Notes under the pieces: model-generated | Seen by the model: only the letters and a program-made list of their open reading frames with translations | What the model was told of the DNA's origin: nothing | Databases searched by the model: none | Shown here: in pieces, positions 52,777-60,959 of the stretch | How positions within the stretch are numbered: the stretch's first letter is position 1 | Layout: each line of letters starts with the position of its first letter | Position numbers and translations under genes: made by a program | NCBI GenBank assembly: GCA_041691295.1 | Contig: JBEPVA010000002.1 | Coordinates: 6,365 to 70,364 of the forward strand | Source of the DNA: DATEHG01 sp041691295 | Lineage (GTDB): Bacteria; Gemmatimonadota; Gemmatimonadetes; Gemmatimonadales; GWC2-71-9 | Length of the DNA: 64,000 nucleotides | Reading direction: 5' to 3'

Positions 52777-53493
52777 ATGATGCCCGGCTTCATCTCCTAC
52801 ATCCCGATCGCCACAACGATCCTCGCCCTGACGTTTTCGACACTGCTGTTCCGGCGGTTCCGGGAGCGCGGCGGGCTGCACCTGCTCTGGTGGGGAATCG
52901 GGACGTTGACCTACGCGATGGGGACGGTCGCCGAATCGCTGGTGACGCTGACCGGCTGGAGCGAGGCATTGTTCCGGACCTGGTACATCACGGGGGCGCT
53001 GCTGGGCGGCGCCCCGCTGGCCCAGGGCACGGTCTACCTCCTGCTGCCGAAACGGACGGCCCACGCCCTCGCCGCCATCCTGGTCACCACGGTCGGCGTG
53101 GCATCCCTCTGTGTGCTCCTGGCGCCGCTCAGATTCGACCTGGTCGAGCAGCACCGGCTGTCTGGTCAGGTGCTCGGGTGGCAATGGGTGCGGTGGTTCA
53201 GTCCGTTCATCAATACCTACGCCTTTTTCTTCCTGGTCGGGGGCGCCCTGACCTCGGCCGTGCGCTACGCCGACCGGCCCGACACCCGTCAGCGGTTCAT
53301 TGGCAATCTGCTGATCGCGCTGGGGGCACTGCTCCCCGGTATTGGCGGGACCTTCACCCGGTTCGGTCATACCGAGGTGCTGTACGTGACGGAGTTCGTG
53401 GGACTGTGGCTGATCTTTCTGGGATATCGCGCGGTCATCTACGACCCTGCCACACGGTCCGTCACTTCGCTCGGCCGCTCCGCCGCGGCCTGA
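52777..53493 (+). CDS. Hypothetical seven-helix membrane protein
   Basis: A 238-residue protein with about seven transmembrane helices and short loops (ISYIPIATTILALTFSTLLF first, GLWLIFLGYRAVIY last). I do not recognise a family; the layout resembles the sensor half of 7TM kinases, such as the one at 50195, without a kinase domain. ATG 52777 or 52780 could be the start. Its last 55 bases overlap the converging membrane-protein gene. Confidence 0.7.
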   Translation: MMPGFISYIPIATTILALTFSTLLFRRFRERGGLHLLWWGIGTLTYAMGTVAESLVTLTGWSEALFRTWYITGALLGGAPLAQGTVYLLLPKRTAHALAAILVTTVGVASLCVLLAPLRFDLVEQHRLSGQVLGWQWVRWFSPFINTYAFFFLVGGALTSAVRYADRPDTRQRFIGNLLIALGALLPGIGGTFTRFGHTEVLYVTEFVGLWLIFLGYRAVIYDPATRSVTSLGRSAAA

Positions 53494-54992
53494 TCGGCGG
53501 GGCTTGCCAGCCCGCCTCTGACCCCGCCGCCCTTCAGGCCGATTGCGTCCGACAATCGGCTTGCCAGCCACTCCGCTGACCGCAGGTCACGCAGCCCGCT
53601 CGCGGCACTCCGGCTGCTGCCGTCAGCCAGTGTCAGTTGCAGATCGTAGTAGGCCTTGTTGCCGGCGGTCATTCCCACCTTCGGGCTGATCTGGCGGATC
53701 TCCCTCGGCGTGTAACGACTGGTTCCGGCCCAGGGACCGACTCCCGATACCACTGTCAGTCCGCTCGAATCCGCACTGAGGGTGGCGTGCCCGAGCCATG
53801 CCCACAGCACCATCCAGAGCAGCAGTAGTTCGAAGCCTCCAAACACAATGCGAAAGAGCACTGGTGCGTGCGCCGAGAAGAGCGCGGCGACCACCCCACT
53901 CCAGATCAGGGTGAACCCGGTGATACCGGCTGCCACCCCGATGTTGCGGGCCATCGGAAAATCCACTTCGATCGCGGTCAGCCGCTCGACGATACGGAAC
54001 GGCGCATTGGCGGGCGGCCGGTACTCCGCGATTTCCTGCTGTTCCCTGACCACCAGCTCGGCGGGCGCGGTCTGATCGCTCTCGGCGGTGCGAAAGACCG
54101 GCACCTCGAAGCTGGCGTCATAGTCCACGCCGGGCAGGGCCGCGGAGGCTTCGAGCTGCCAGACCACCTTGTTGCGGGAATCCGATTCGTCGGTGGCAAG
54201 CGCGTCGGCGGGAATGCTGATCACGAACGGGATCGTGGCGGAGTCGGAATCCCGGCCAACTCCGGGAATCTGTTGTTCGTCCTGCCAGAGGATCGTGGTG
54301 GTGGTCGACGTGTTCTTTCCATTGCGACGGACCACCACCCGCGAACAGGTCAGCGTCAGCGTGACCCCTTCGGTCGCCTCAAAGGCGTGAGGCACCCGGA
54401 TCCGGCCGGCGATTTCCCGCCCGATCGACGCCGGCACCGCCACCAGCTCGAGCACCGAGCGGCCGAACCGATGGGCCCGCATCGAGGCGTGAATGGCGCC
54501 CGCCAGCAGACCCAGTCCGATCAGCGGGAACAGCAGAATCAGCCACGCCGCCTTCTGCTCAGAGTGAATGCCCTGGCTGACGAACGCGATCGAGACCGGC
54601 AATGCGATCAGGTTCCACAACAGGGCGAATATCCAGAGCCCCATCGAGGCGTAACGGTTGCGGTCTTCGACCCGGCGGCTGGCCCAGTCTTCACGCCAGA
54701 GCCAGGGCTGACCGGGAGCGGCCGCAACCCTGGCGGCTTTTTGATCAGCGAGCTTGCGGGCCTTGCTGCTCGCGATGATCAGCCCGACCCCGACTGTGGT
54801 GAACATCAGCCCCGCGATTCCAGGACCGATGGACTCGGTCAGTCGGCCCTGCGCGGCCAGGCGGATGCCCTGAACCAGGGCAATGATTCCGCCTGCCGCG
54901 AATGGCAGCGCAAACAGGAGCATGCACCCCTGGGTCAGTAGCGGCGAGGCACCGTTCGTCGCGGCCGAGCGGGTCTGGGTCGGAAAGGTCAT
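53439..54992 (-). CDS. Large hypothetical membrane protein (DUF3592-like)
   Basis: A 517-residue protein with two helices near the N-terminus (CMLLFALPFAAGGIIALVQG, GIAGLMFTTVGVGLIIAS), a second pair around residues 120-165, a long beta-rich extracytoplasmic segment (about 170-360) and a third pair followed by a PH-like C-terminal part. Similar to DUF3592-type proteins, assignment tentative. ATG 54992 overlaps the rhodanese stop (ATGA); longer frames upstream only mirror the rhodanese gene. Its 3' end overlaps the 7TM gene by 55 bases. Confidence 0.75.
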   Translation of the reverse strand: MTFPTQTRSAATNGASPLLTQGCMLLFALPFAAGGIIALVQGIRLAAQGRLTESIGPGIAGLMFTTVGVGLIIASSKARKLADQKAARVAAAPGQPWLWREDWASRRVEDRNRYASMGLWIFALLWNLIALPVSIAFVSQGIHSEQKAAWLILLFPLIGLGLLAGAIHASMRAHRFGRSVLELVAVPASIGREIAGRIRVPHAFEATEGVTLTLTCSRVVVRRNGKNTSTTTTILWQDEQQIPGVGRDSDSATIPFVISIPADALATDESDSRNKVVWQLEASAALPGVDYDASFEVPVFRTAESDQTAPAELVVREQQEIAEYRPPANAPFRIVERLTAIEVDFPMARNIGVAAGITGFTLIWSGVVAALFSAHAPVLFRIVFGGFELLLLWMVLWAWLGHATLSADSSGLTVVSGVGPWAGTSRYTPREIRQISPKVGMTAGNKAYYDLQLTLADGSSRSAASGLRDLRSAEWLASRLSDAIGLKGGGVRGGLASPADQAAAERPSEVTDRVAGS

Positions 54993-55861
54993 GGCGGCGA
55001 GGCCGGCCCGGTTTCGACCGGCGTATCCTCGCGGGCGCCCCACTCCGACCAACTCCCATCGTATACTGATACCGATTCGGCGCCGAGCTGCTCCAGGGCC
55101 AGCGCCAGGGCGCAGGCGCTCACGCCCGAGCCGCAACTGAGAATGACGGGCCGTCCCACATCGATCCCGGCGGCCGAGAAGCGCCGTCGCAGTTCCGCTG
55201 CGGGCAGCAGGCGGCCGTCGGGGCCAACCAGTTCCTGGTGTGGCAGGTTCCGGCTGCCTGGCAGGTGACCGCCTCGCAGTCCGGGCCGAGGTTCGGGCGC
55301 TGTGCCTTCGAACCGCCCTTGCGAGCGAGCGTCGACGATCTGGACCGCGCCGGAATGAACCGCCTGCCGGATAGCCGCAAGGTCCCGCACCGCGCAACCG
55401 TTGCGCTGGGCGCGGAACCGTCCCGGCGGGAGTGTCTGTGGTCCTGATTCGACAGGACGGCCTTCGCGCAGCCAGCGCTGGAATCCGCCATCCAGCACCG
55501 TGGTCCGTTCGTGCCCGAAGGTTCGCAGCATCCACCAGGCTCGTCCGGCGCTCACGTTGGTGCCTGAGCTGTCGTAGACCACAATAAGATCGTCGTCCGA
55601 CACCCCGAGCGCTTCCATCCTGGCGCTGAACTGCCGTGCTGACGGCAGCATGTGAGGCAGCGGCGTGTCCGGATCGCTGCTGGCGTCATGATCGAAGAAC
55701 AATGCGCCGGGGATATGCGCCGCCAGGAATTCGGCGCCGGGATCACGTCCAGCCTGGGGGAGGTACCACGACGCGTCGAGGACCCGAACGCCAGGCTCGG
55801 TGAGCCAGCTGGCAAGACGGTCCGGATCGGTCAATGTGGGGATGGAGGATGGCAGGGCCAT
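54989..55861 (-). CDS. sseA: Thiosulfate/3-mercaptopyruvate sulfurtransferase (tandem rhodanese)
   Basis: A 290-residue protein with two rhodanese domains: VRVLDASWYLP with AHIPGALFFD (first, inactive half) and IVDARSQGRFEG with HLPGSRNLP and active-site loop CGSGVSAC (second). CGSGV suits 3-mercaptopyruvate as well as thiosulfate. It transfers sulfur to cyanide or thiols. ATG 55861 lies only 15 bp from the divergent O-antigen-ligase-like gene, with TAGAAT 5 bases upstream. Confidence 0.92.
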   Translation of the reverse strand: MALPSSIPTLTDPDRLASWLTEPGVRVLDASWYLPQAGRDPGAEFLAAHIPGALFFDHDASSDPDTPLPHMLPSARQFSARMEALGVSDDDLIVVYDSSGTNVSAGRAWWMLRTFGHERTTVLDGGFQRWLREGRPVESGPQTLPPGRFRAQRNGCAVRDLAAIRQAVHSGAVQIVDARSQGRFEGTAPEPRPGLRGGHLPGSRNLPHQELVGPDGRLLPAAELRRRFSAAGIDVGRPVILSCGSGVSACALALALEQLGAESVSVYDGSWSEWGAREDTPVETGPASPP

Positions 55862-55876
55862 CCCCTATTCTACTGT
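55862..55876. promoter_or_regulatory. 15-bp bidirectional leaderless promoter region
   Basis: The whole divergent spacer is 15 bp. On the plus strand TATTCT (55866-55871) ends 5 bases before GTG 55877; on the minus strand TAGAAT (55872-55867) ends 5 bases before ATG 55861. The two hexamers overlap by five bases. No room for leaders or ribosome sites. Confidence 0.5.
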
Positions 55877-57502
55877 GTGCCCACCGCCGCGCCCAGCCGT
55901 CTGACCCATCTGCTGCTCCTGATTCTCGCCGTCGGCGCCCTGGCGGTGGTGCTGGCTGTGCTGCCGTATCGCACCTTCGAGCTCGATCGTTTCTTCATTC
56001 CGAAGGAAGTGGTGCTACACAACACTGCGTTGCTGGCCGGGCTGGTCGCCTGTATCGGGCTGCGCCAGCTAAGGTTGTCCGCGGCGGATGATGTGCTGCT
56101 CGCCTTTTTTGCCCTCTCGCTATTGTCCGGATTGCTCGCCGGCAACGGCTGGCTCGCCTTTCGTGGCATCAGCATCACCCTCTCCAGCCTCGTCGTGTTC
56201 TGGACCTGCCGCCGCCTTGCCTCGAACGGGCTGGGTCGGCCGATGGTGGCCATCCTGGTCATCGGCACCCTGGTCGGCGCCGGCACCGCGCTGCTGCAGG
56301 CCTACGGGCTCAGCAGCGACATGTTCAGCCTCAGTCGAGCGCCGGGCGGCACCTTCGGCAACCGGAATTTCATGGCGCACCTGGCCGCCATCGGCCTGCC
56401 GCTGGTCGTGGCCCTCACGCTCCAGACCCGCAATCGAATCGCGGGGCTCGCCGGGGCGGCCGCGGTGCTGGTCCTCACCGGTGCCGTGGTCATCACCCGG
56501 AGCCGGGCCGCCTGGCTCGGCATGGCCTCCTCGATGGTGTTCTTCGCGATCGCGGGACTGTGGATCGGCGGGTTGGCCCGGGATCCACAGATTCGGCGGC
56601 GGCTCGGGATGCTGGGGGCCGGTGCGTTCCTCGGGGCGGCGCTCGCGCTGGCCCTGCCCAACAGCCTCAACTGGCGCTCCGATTCGCCCTACCTCGAAAC
56701 CCTGCATGACGTGGCCAACTATAAGGAAGGGAGTGGCAAGGGACGACTGCTGCAGTATGAGAACACCCTGCGGATGTCACTGGCCCATCCGATCCTCGGT
56801 GTGGGCCCGGGCAACTGGGCGGTGAGCTACCCGCGCTATGCGCCAAAGCGCGATCCATCACTCGATCAGGATGACGGGATGGCGTCGAATCCATGGCCCA
56901 GCAGTGACTGGATGACTTTCCTGTCGGAACGCGGGATATTCGCCACGGCGTGCCTGCTGCTGGCGCTGCTCGGCCTGGGCATCCGCAGCTGGCGCCGGTG
57001 GCAGAGCAGTCCGCTCAAGGTCGACAATCTGCAGATCCTGGCCCTGCCCGCAGTGCTGCTCGCGGCCGTGACCTGCGGCGCCTTTGACGCGGTACTGGTT
57101 CTCCCGATTCCGGCGCTGTATGTCTGGGCCGCGGCCGGAGTGCTCTCGCCAGTGGAGCCAGGGGCCGGCCGGGTGGTCGAGCTGTCGGGGCGGCGGCGAG
57201 TCTGGCTGGTGGGAAGCTTCGCGGTGTTCGGCGTGGCGGCAGCGGTGCGGAGCGGAATGCAGGCCGCCGCCATGGGTGCCTACGAGCAGGCCTGGAAGAT
57301 CGGTGATGCGGAACGGGCGGCCAGGCTCGATCCCGGCAGCTACCGGATCCGGATGTTTCTGGCCCAGCGCTACTACAGCCGCGGTGACTGCGTCCGCACC
57401 CGGCTGCACGCCAGCAGGGCCCACGACCTCTTCCCGGAGGCGCCTCGGCCCAAGCGGCTGCTGGCCGCCTGCGGCGCGCCCCGATCGTCAGGCGACCACT
57501 GA
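55877..57502 (+). CDS. O-antigen-ligase-like (Wzy_C) membrane protein
   Basis: A 541-residue protein with about 11-12 transmembrane helices and a Wzy_C-type periplasmic loop (NTLRMSLAHPILGVGPGNWAVSYPRYAPK). Members ligate or polymerise surface polysaccharide at the inner membrane. The C-terminal part (after about 480) looks TPR-like (EQAWKIGDAERAARLDPGSYRIRMFLAQRYY, split by charge clusters). GTG 55877 is chosen because it starts the first helix and has a close -10. A hairpin at 57520 follows. Confidence 0.85.
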   Translation: MPTAAPSRLTHLLLLILAVGALAVVLAVLPYRTFELDRFFIPKEVVLHNTALLAGLVACIGLRQLRLSAADDVLLAFFALSLLSGLLAGNGWLAFRGISITLSSLVVFWTCRRLASNGLGRPMVAILVIGTLVGAGTALLQAYGLSSDMFSLSRAPGGTFGNRNFMAHLAAIGLPLVVALTLQTRNRIAGLAGAAAVLVLTGAVVITRSRAAWLGMASSMVFFAIAGLWIGGLARDPQIRRRLGMLGAGAFLGAALALALPNSLNWRSDSPYLETLHDVANYKEGSGKGRLLQYENTLRMSLAHPILGVGPGNWAVSYPRYAPKRDPSLDQDDGMASNPWPSSDWMTFLSERGIFATACLLLALLGLGIRSWRRWQSSPLKVDNLQILALPAVLLAAVTCGAFDAVLVLPIPALYVWAAAGVLSPVEPGAGRVVELSGRRRVWLVGSFAVFGVAAAVRSGMQAAAMGAYEQAWKIGDAERAARLDPGSYRIRMFLAQRYYSRGDCVRTRLHASRAHDLFPEAPRPKRLLAACGAPRSSGDH

Positions 57503-57519
57503 TGCGGTCGATGCGAAGA

Positions 57520-57549
57520 GGGCCGGATTCGCGTTCGCGATACCGGCCC
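57520..57549. terminator. Hairpin between converging Wzy_C-like and yceI genes
   Basis: GGGCCGGATTCGCG (57520-57533) pairs with CGCGATACCGGCCC (57536-57549) over two blocks (CGCGA, CCGGCCC) with a 2-base mismatch. No T tract; may act in both directions. Confidence 0.55.
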
Positions 57550-57592
57550 CCGAGCACCGCTTCGTCGGTCCCCCCGCCCGCTGCCCCTCTCG

Positions 57593-58177
57593 TTACTGAC
57601 GATTCTCCTCGATCGAAATACTGACCTCGACATCATCCCCCAGCATCACGCCCCCGCCTTCGACCGCCCGATTCCAGGTGATGCCAAAATCGATCCGATT
57701 GATCGTGGTCGCCGCCTCGAATCCGACCTTGCCGCCGGCGGCGCCGAGGTAGCTGCCTGTGAGCACTACCGGCTTGGTCACACCACGCATGGTGAGATCA
57801 CCGGTGATGGTGACGGTTGGGCCACTGACTTCGACCCTGGTGCTCTTGAAGGTGATCTCGGGAAAGCTGTCCACCGCGAAGAACCGGGCCGAGCGCAGAT
57901 CGGCATCGCGCCGATCGTTGGCCGTCGTGATGCTGGCTGACTTGATCACAACCGCCACGCTGCCGGTTGACCAGTCTCCGGGATCACCGGTGATGGTGCC
58001 GCTCCATTCGCCAAACCGGCCCCGCACCTTGGTCACGAAGTGACGGATCCGGAAGCTCACCTCGGAGTGGTTCATGTCGATCGACCACGCTGCGGGGTCC
58101 GTTTGAACCGTGCGCCGGGCGGCAACGGGGCGAACCGGTGCCGTGCCCAGTACCACCGCCAGCAATACTGCCAGCAT
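57593..58177 (-). CDS. YceI-like secreted lipocalin-fold protein
   Basis: A 194-residue protein with signal peptide (MLAVLLAVVLGTAPVRPVAA) and a YceI domain: WSIDMNHSEVSFRIRHF, RGRFGEWSG, DADLRSARFFAVDSFPEITFKST and DLTMRGVTKPVVL are all family marks. YceI proteins bind isoprenoid lipids in the periplasm. GGAGG lies 8 bases before ATG 58177, inside the preceding gene. Coupled by a 1-base TGATG overlap. Confidence 0.92.
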   Translation of the reverse strand: MLAVLLAVVLGTAPVRPVAARRTVQTDPAAWSIDMNHSEVSFRIRHFVTKVRGRFGEWSGTITGDPGDWSTGSVAVVIKSASITTANDRRDADLRSARFFAVDSFPEITFKSTRVEVSGPTVTITGDLTMRGVTKPVVLTGSYLGAAGGKVGFEAATTINRIDFGITWNRAVEGGGVMLGDDVEVSISIEENRQ

Positions 58178-58455
58178 CAGGTATCCTCCGAGAGAAATCG
58201 TTCAGCCAGCTGTTCCATTCGATCGTTGTGCCGGGCCCGGGCCTGCTCCAGCAGCCGCTGGACGTGGGGCCACAGCCGCGGTTCACCCCAGCGGTATCCC
58301 GTCGCCGCCTCGGCGCTGGGGGAATCGCCCTGGTTGGCCCCCTCGAGCAGGGCCAGCGCCGCCGCATCGTCGTAGGCCGGATCATCTCGGTCAGGCAGCG
58401 AATACCGCGGCGCAGGGCCGTCGGCGGCGTCTTCGTTGACGAAGGCTCGGGACAT
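58177..58455 (-). CDS. Small acidic hypothetical protein
   Basis: A 92-residue acidic protein with no signal peptide or helix pair (DGPAPRYSLPDRDDPAYDDA in the first half, LEQARARHNDRMEQLAERFL at the end). No family recognised. The overlap with yceI (TGATG) and the position upstream of its ribosome site support translation. It follows serC after 67 bases holding a perfect palindrome. Confidence 0.55.
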   Translation of the reverse strand: MSRAFVNEDAADGPAPRYSLPDRDDPAYDDAAALALLEGANQGDSPSAEAATGYRWGEPRLWPHVQRLLEQARARHNDRMEQLAERFLSEDT

Positions 58456-58493
58456 GGTGCGCCTTGCGCACAGCCATCAGCTGTCAGCCTCTA

Positions 58494-58509
58494 GCCGTTA
58501 GCTAACGGC
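58494..58509. repeat. 16-bp perfect palindrome with word repeats
   Basis: GCCGTTAGCTAACGGC (58494-58509) is its own complement and lies in a run of TAACGGC/CTAACGAC words (58491-58530) after the serC stop region. Confidence 0.8.
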
Positions 58510-58522
58510 CAACGACTAACGG

Positions 58523-59611
58523 CTAACGACTGCCTTTCTCGAATTCCCGGATGAAACCCACCAACGCCTCCACCCCCGCACTCGGCATCGCGTTGTAGAG
58601 ACTCGCCCGCATCCCGCCAGCATTGCGATGACCCTTGAGGCCGTCCAGCCCGCGCTTGGTGGCTTCGGCGATGAACCGGTTCTCGGTCGCTTCGTCCGGG
58701 CCCCGGAAGCAGACATTCATCAGCGACCGGCTGCCCGCATCGGCCGGCGCGCTGAACATCCTGCTTTCATCCAGCGCGTCATACAGCAGCTTGGCCTTGG
58801 CCTCATTCCGGTCGGCCATAGCGGCCAGTCCACCAGTTTCCTTGATCCACGTGAGCACCAGTCCGATGACATAGATCGCGAAGGTCGGCGGGGTGTTGTA
58901 CATCGAGCGGTCGGCCGCAAAGGTCCGGTACTGCAGCATCGTCGGCAACGTCTTGGGTGCCCGCTCGACCAGGTCCTTCCGGATAATGACCAGCACCACT
59001 CCCGCGGGCCCGAGATTCTTCTGGGAGCCGGCGTAGATCAGGCCGTACTTCCGGATAGCCAGGGGGCGGCTGTAGATGTCGCTCGAGGCGTCGCAGATCA
59101 GCGGCACGCCCGACGGCGGGGCCGGTTCATTCCGCCACTGGGTGCCGTAGATCGTGTTGTTGCTGGTGTAATGGACATAGGCCGGATCGGCCGAGTAGCG
59201 AATCTCCGAGGCGGCCGGAATCCGGGTGAACTTGGAGCCCTTGCCGGTGGCCGCCTCGTGGGTGGCGCCGAGCAGCTGGGCTTCCTTGATCGCCTTTTCG
59301 GACCAGACGCCAGTGTTGATGTAGTCGGCGGTCCGGCCGGCCGGCAGGATATTCATCGGCACCATCGAGAACTGCAGCGAGGCGCCTCCCTGCACGAACA
59401 GCACCTCGTAGTTATCGGGAATGCCGGACAATTCTCGGCAGCTGGCGATGGTCTCGTCCAGGATCCGGTCGAACACCTTGCCGCGATGGCTGTGCTCGAG
59501 GATGCCAATGCCGCTGCCGGCGATGTTCCAGATATCCTGCCGGGCCTGCGTGAGCACCGGCTCCGGAAGGACGGCGGGGCCGGCGCAGAAATTGAAAATG
59601 CGATCTGCCAT
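58523..59611 (-). CDS. serC: Phosphoserine aminotransferase
   Basis: A 362-residue PLP enzyme: N-terminal FNFCAGPAVLPEPVL, LFVQGGASLQFSMVPMN and PLP lysine in YAGSQKNLGPAG. It makes 3-phosphoserine from 3-phosphohydroxypyruvate and glutamate, and may serve pyridoxine synthesis. It starts 36 bases after the serA stop in the same direction; that operon with DUF1015 is known elsewhere, for example in Bacteroidota. Confidence 0.96.
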   Translation of the reverse strand: MADRIFNFCAGPAVLPEPVLTQARQDIWNIAGSGIGILEHSHRGKVFDRILDETIASCRELSGIPDNYEVLFVQGGASLQFSMVPMNILPAGRTADYINTGVWSEKAIKEAQLLGATHEAATGKGSKFTRIPAASEIRYSADPAYVHYTSNNTIYGTQWRNEPAPPSGVPLICDASSDIYSRPLAIRKYGLIYAGSQKNLGPAGVVLVIIRKDLVERAPKTLPTMLQYRTFAADRSMYNTPPTFAIYVIGLVLTWIKETGGLAAMADRNEAKAKLLYDALDESRMFSAPADAGSRSLMNVCFRGPDEATENRFIAEATKRGLDGLKGHRNAGGMRASLYNAMPSAGVEALVGFIREFEKGSR

Positions 59612-59647
59612 GGATGGTTCGCTGGTTAGGGTAGTAACGCGACCGAG

Positions 59648-60859
59648 CTACGTCTGGATGGCGGTCAACTCGACCGAGATGACGTTGGGATTGCCGTTGC
59701 GGATGGCGGCCATCGCGGCCTCGGTGGGCGCGCCGTCGAGGTGGACCCGCACGATGGTGGCCTGGGCACCGTGATACAGGATGCTCTCGACTTCCTCGAC
59801 GTTGATGCTCGAATCGGCCAGCACCCGGAACACGTCGGCCAGCACGCCCGGCTTGTTCTGGTGCCGGATCGAGAGGATGTGACTGGCGGCGCTCCGGGCC
59901 AGGCGGTTGACGCAGTTGGGGACCTCGCCGCGCTCGCGGTACGCCTGCACGATCCGGAGGACTTCGTGCGCGATGGCCACCTGTGCCTGCTCGGTGCTGG
60001 CCCCGACATGGTGCGACCCGTACACCCCTGGCGCCCTGGCAACGGCACTGTCGAAGTCGGCCTTGCTGCCGGCCGGCTCATTCTGGAAGACGTCGAGCCC
60101 GGCCCTGATGCCCCTCGATTGAAGGGCCGCCAGCAGCGCAGCCTCATCGACCACCGAGCCGCGGCTGGTGTTGATCAGGTAGGCCCCCGGCTTGAGGGCC
60201 GCCAGGAATTCGGCGTTGACCATGTTCCTGGTCTCGGCCGTCGAGGCCACGTGAATCGAGACCGCATCGCTGACCCGGGCGACATCGATCGGGGTTTGGG
60301 CATAGCTGATGCCCAGCCGTTCCGCTTCCGCCACCGTCAGATTCCGCGACCAGGCCACCACGCGCATCCCGAATGACCTGGCCCGCACGGCCACTTCCCG
60401 CCCGATCTGCCCCAGCCCGACGATGCCGAGGGTCCGGCCGGCCAGGCCGCGAGCCTTGGAGTACTCGCCCTTGTTCCACTTTCCGGCCCGCAGCTCGATC
60501 GTCTGATCGGCCACCCGGCGGTCACATTCCAGCAGCAGCGCCATCACCAGCTCCGCCACCGCAATCGAATTCTTGCCGGGGCAGTTGGTCACGAAGATCC
60601 CGCGGGCCGAGGCCGCAGCCACATCGATCGTGTCGATCCCGGCGCCTGCCCGGATGACCATGGCCAGCCCCATTCCTGCCGCCAGCGCATCGGCCGTGAC
60701 TTTCTTGCCCCGCACGATCAGGATCGCGGGATCGACCTCCCGGATAAGGGCCGGCAGGTCCTCCGCCTTCACGTCGGGATTGAGGGTGACGGTGCAGCCC
60801 AGTTCCTTGAGCCCGTCGAGGCCGACCTTCTCGAATTTGTCAGCGATGAGAACGTTCAT
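59648..60859 (-). CDS. serA: D-3-phosphoglycerate dehydrogenase with ACT domain
   Basis: A 403-residue dehydrogenase: substrate-binding N-terminus, NAD site GLGQIGREVAVRARSFG, catalytic Arg/Glu/His in INTSRGSVVDE and GSHHVGASTEQAQ, and a C-terminal ACT domain (KPGVLADVFRVLADSSINVEEV) for serine feedback. It starts the serine pathway from 3-phosphoglycerate. ATG 60859. The upstream spacer holds a 14-bp inverted repeat. Confidence 0.95.
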   Translation of the reverse strand: MNVLIADKFEKVGLDGLKELGCTVTLNPDVKAEDLPALIREVDPAILIVRGKKVTADALAAGMGLAMVIRAGAGIDTIDVAAASARGIFVTNCPGKNSIAVAELVMALLLECDRRVADQTIELRAGKWNKGEYSKARGLAGRTLGIVGLGQIGREVAVRARSFGMRVVAWSRNLTVAEAERLGISYAQTPIDVARVSDAVSIHVASTAETRNMVNAEFLAALKPGAYLINTSRGSVVDEAALLAALQSRGIRAGLDVFQNEPAGSKADFDSAVARAPGVYGSHHVGASTEQAQVAIAHEVLRIVQAYRERGEVPNCVNRLARSAASHILSIRHQNKPGVLADVFRVLADSSINVEEVESILYHGAQATIVRVHLDGAPTEAAMAAIRNGNPNVISVELTAIQT

Positions 60860-60895
60860 TGGAGATTCATTGGGAGTTCGTGGCTATGGGGCCAA

Positions 60896-60959
60896 AGGTC
60901 GAGGGTCGAAGGTCGAGAACAGCTCGGAGTGTGTGCGGAGGCCACTCGACCCTCGACCT
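60896..60959. repeat. 14-bp inverted repeat between DUF1015 and serA
   Basis: AGGTCGAGGGTCGA (60896-60909) and TCGACCCTCGACCT (60946-60959) are exact complements; arms themselves are tandem GGTCGA words. The right arm runs into the DUF1015 stop. Confidence 0.85.

Noticed and set aside
53439..55535. 698-codon version of the large membrane protein
   Set aside because: The extra N-terminal part is antisense-shifted rhodanese sequence; ATG 54992 with an ATGA overlap is the natural start.
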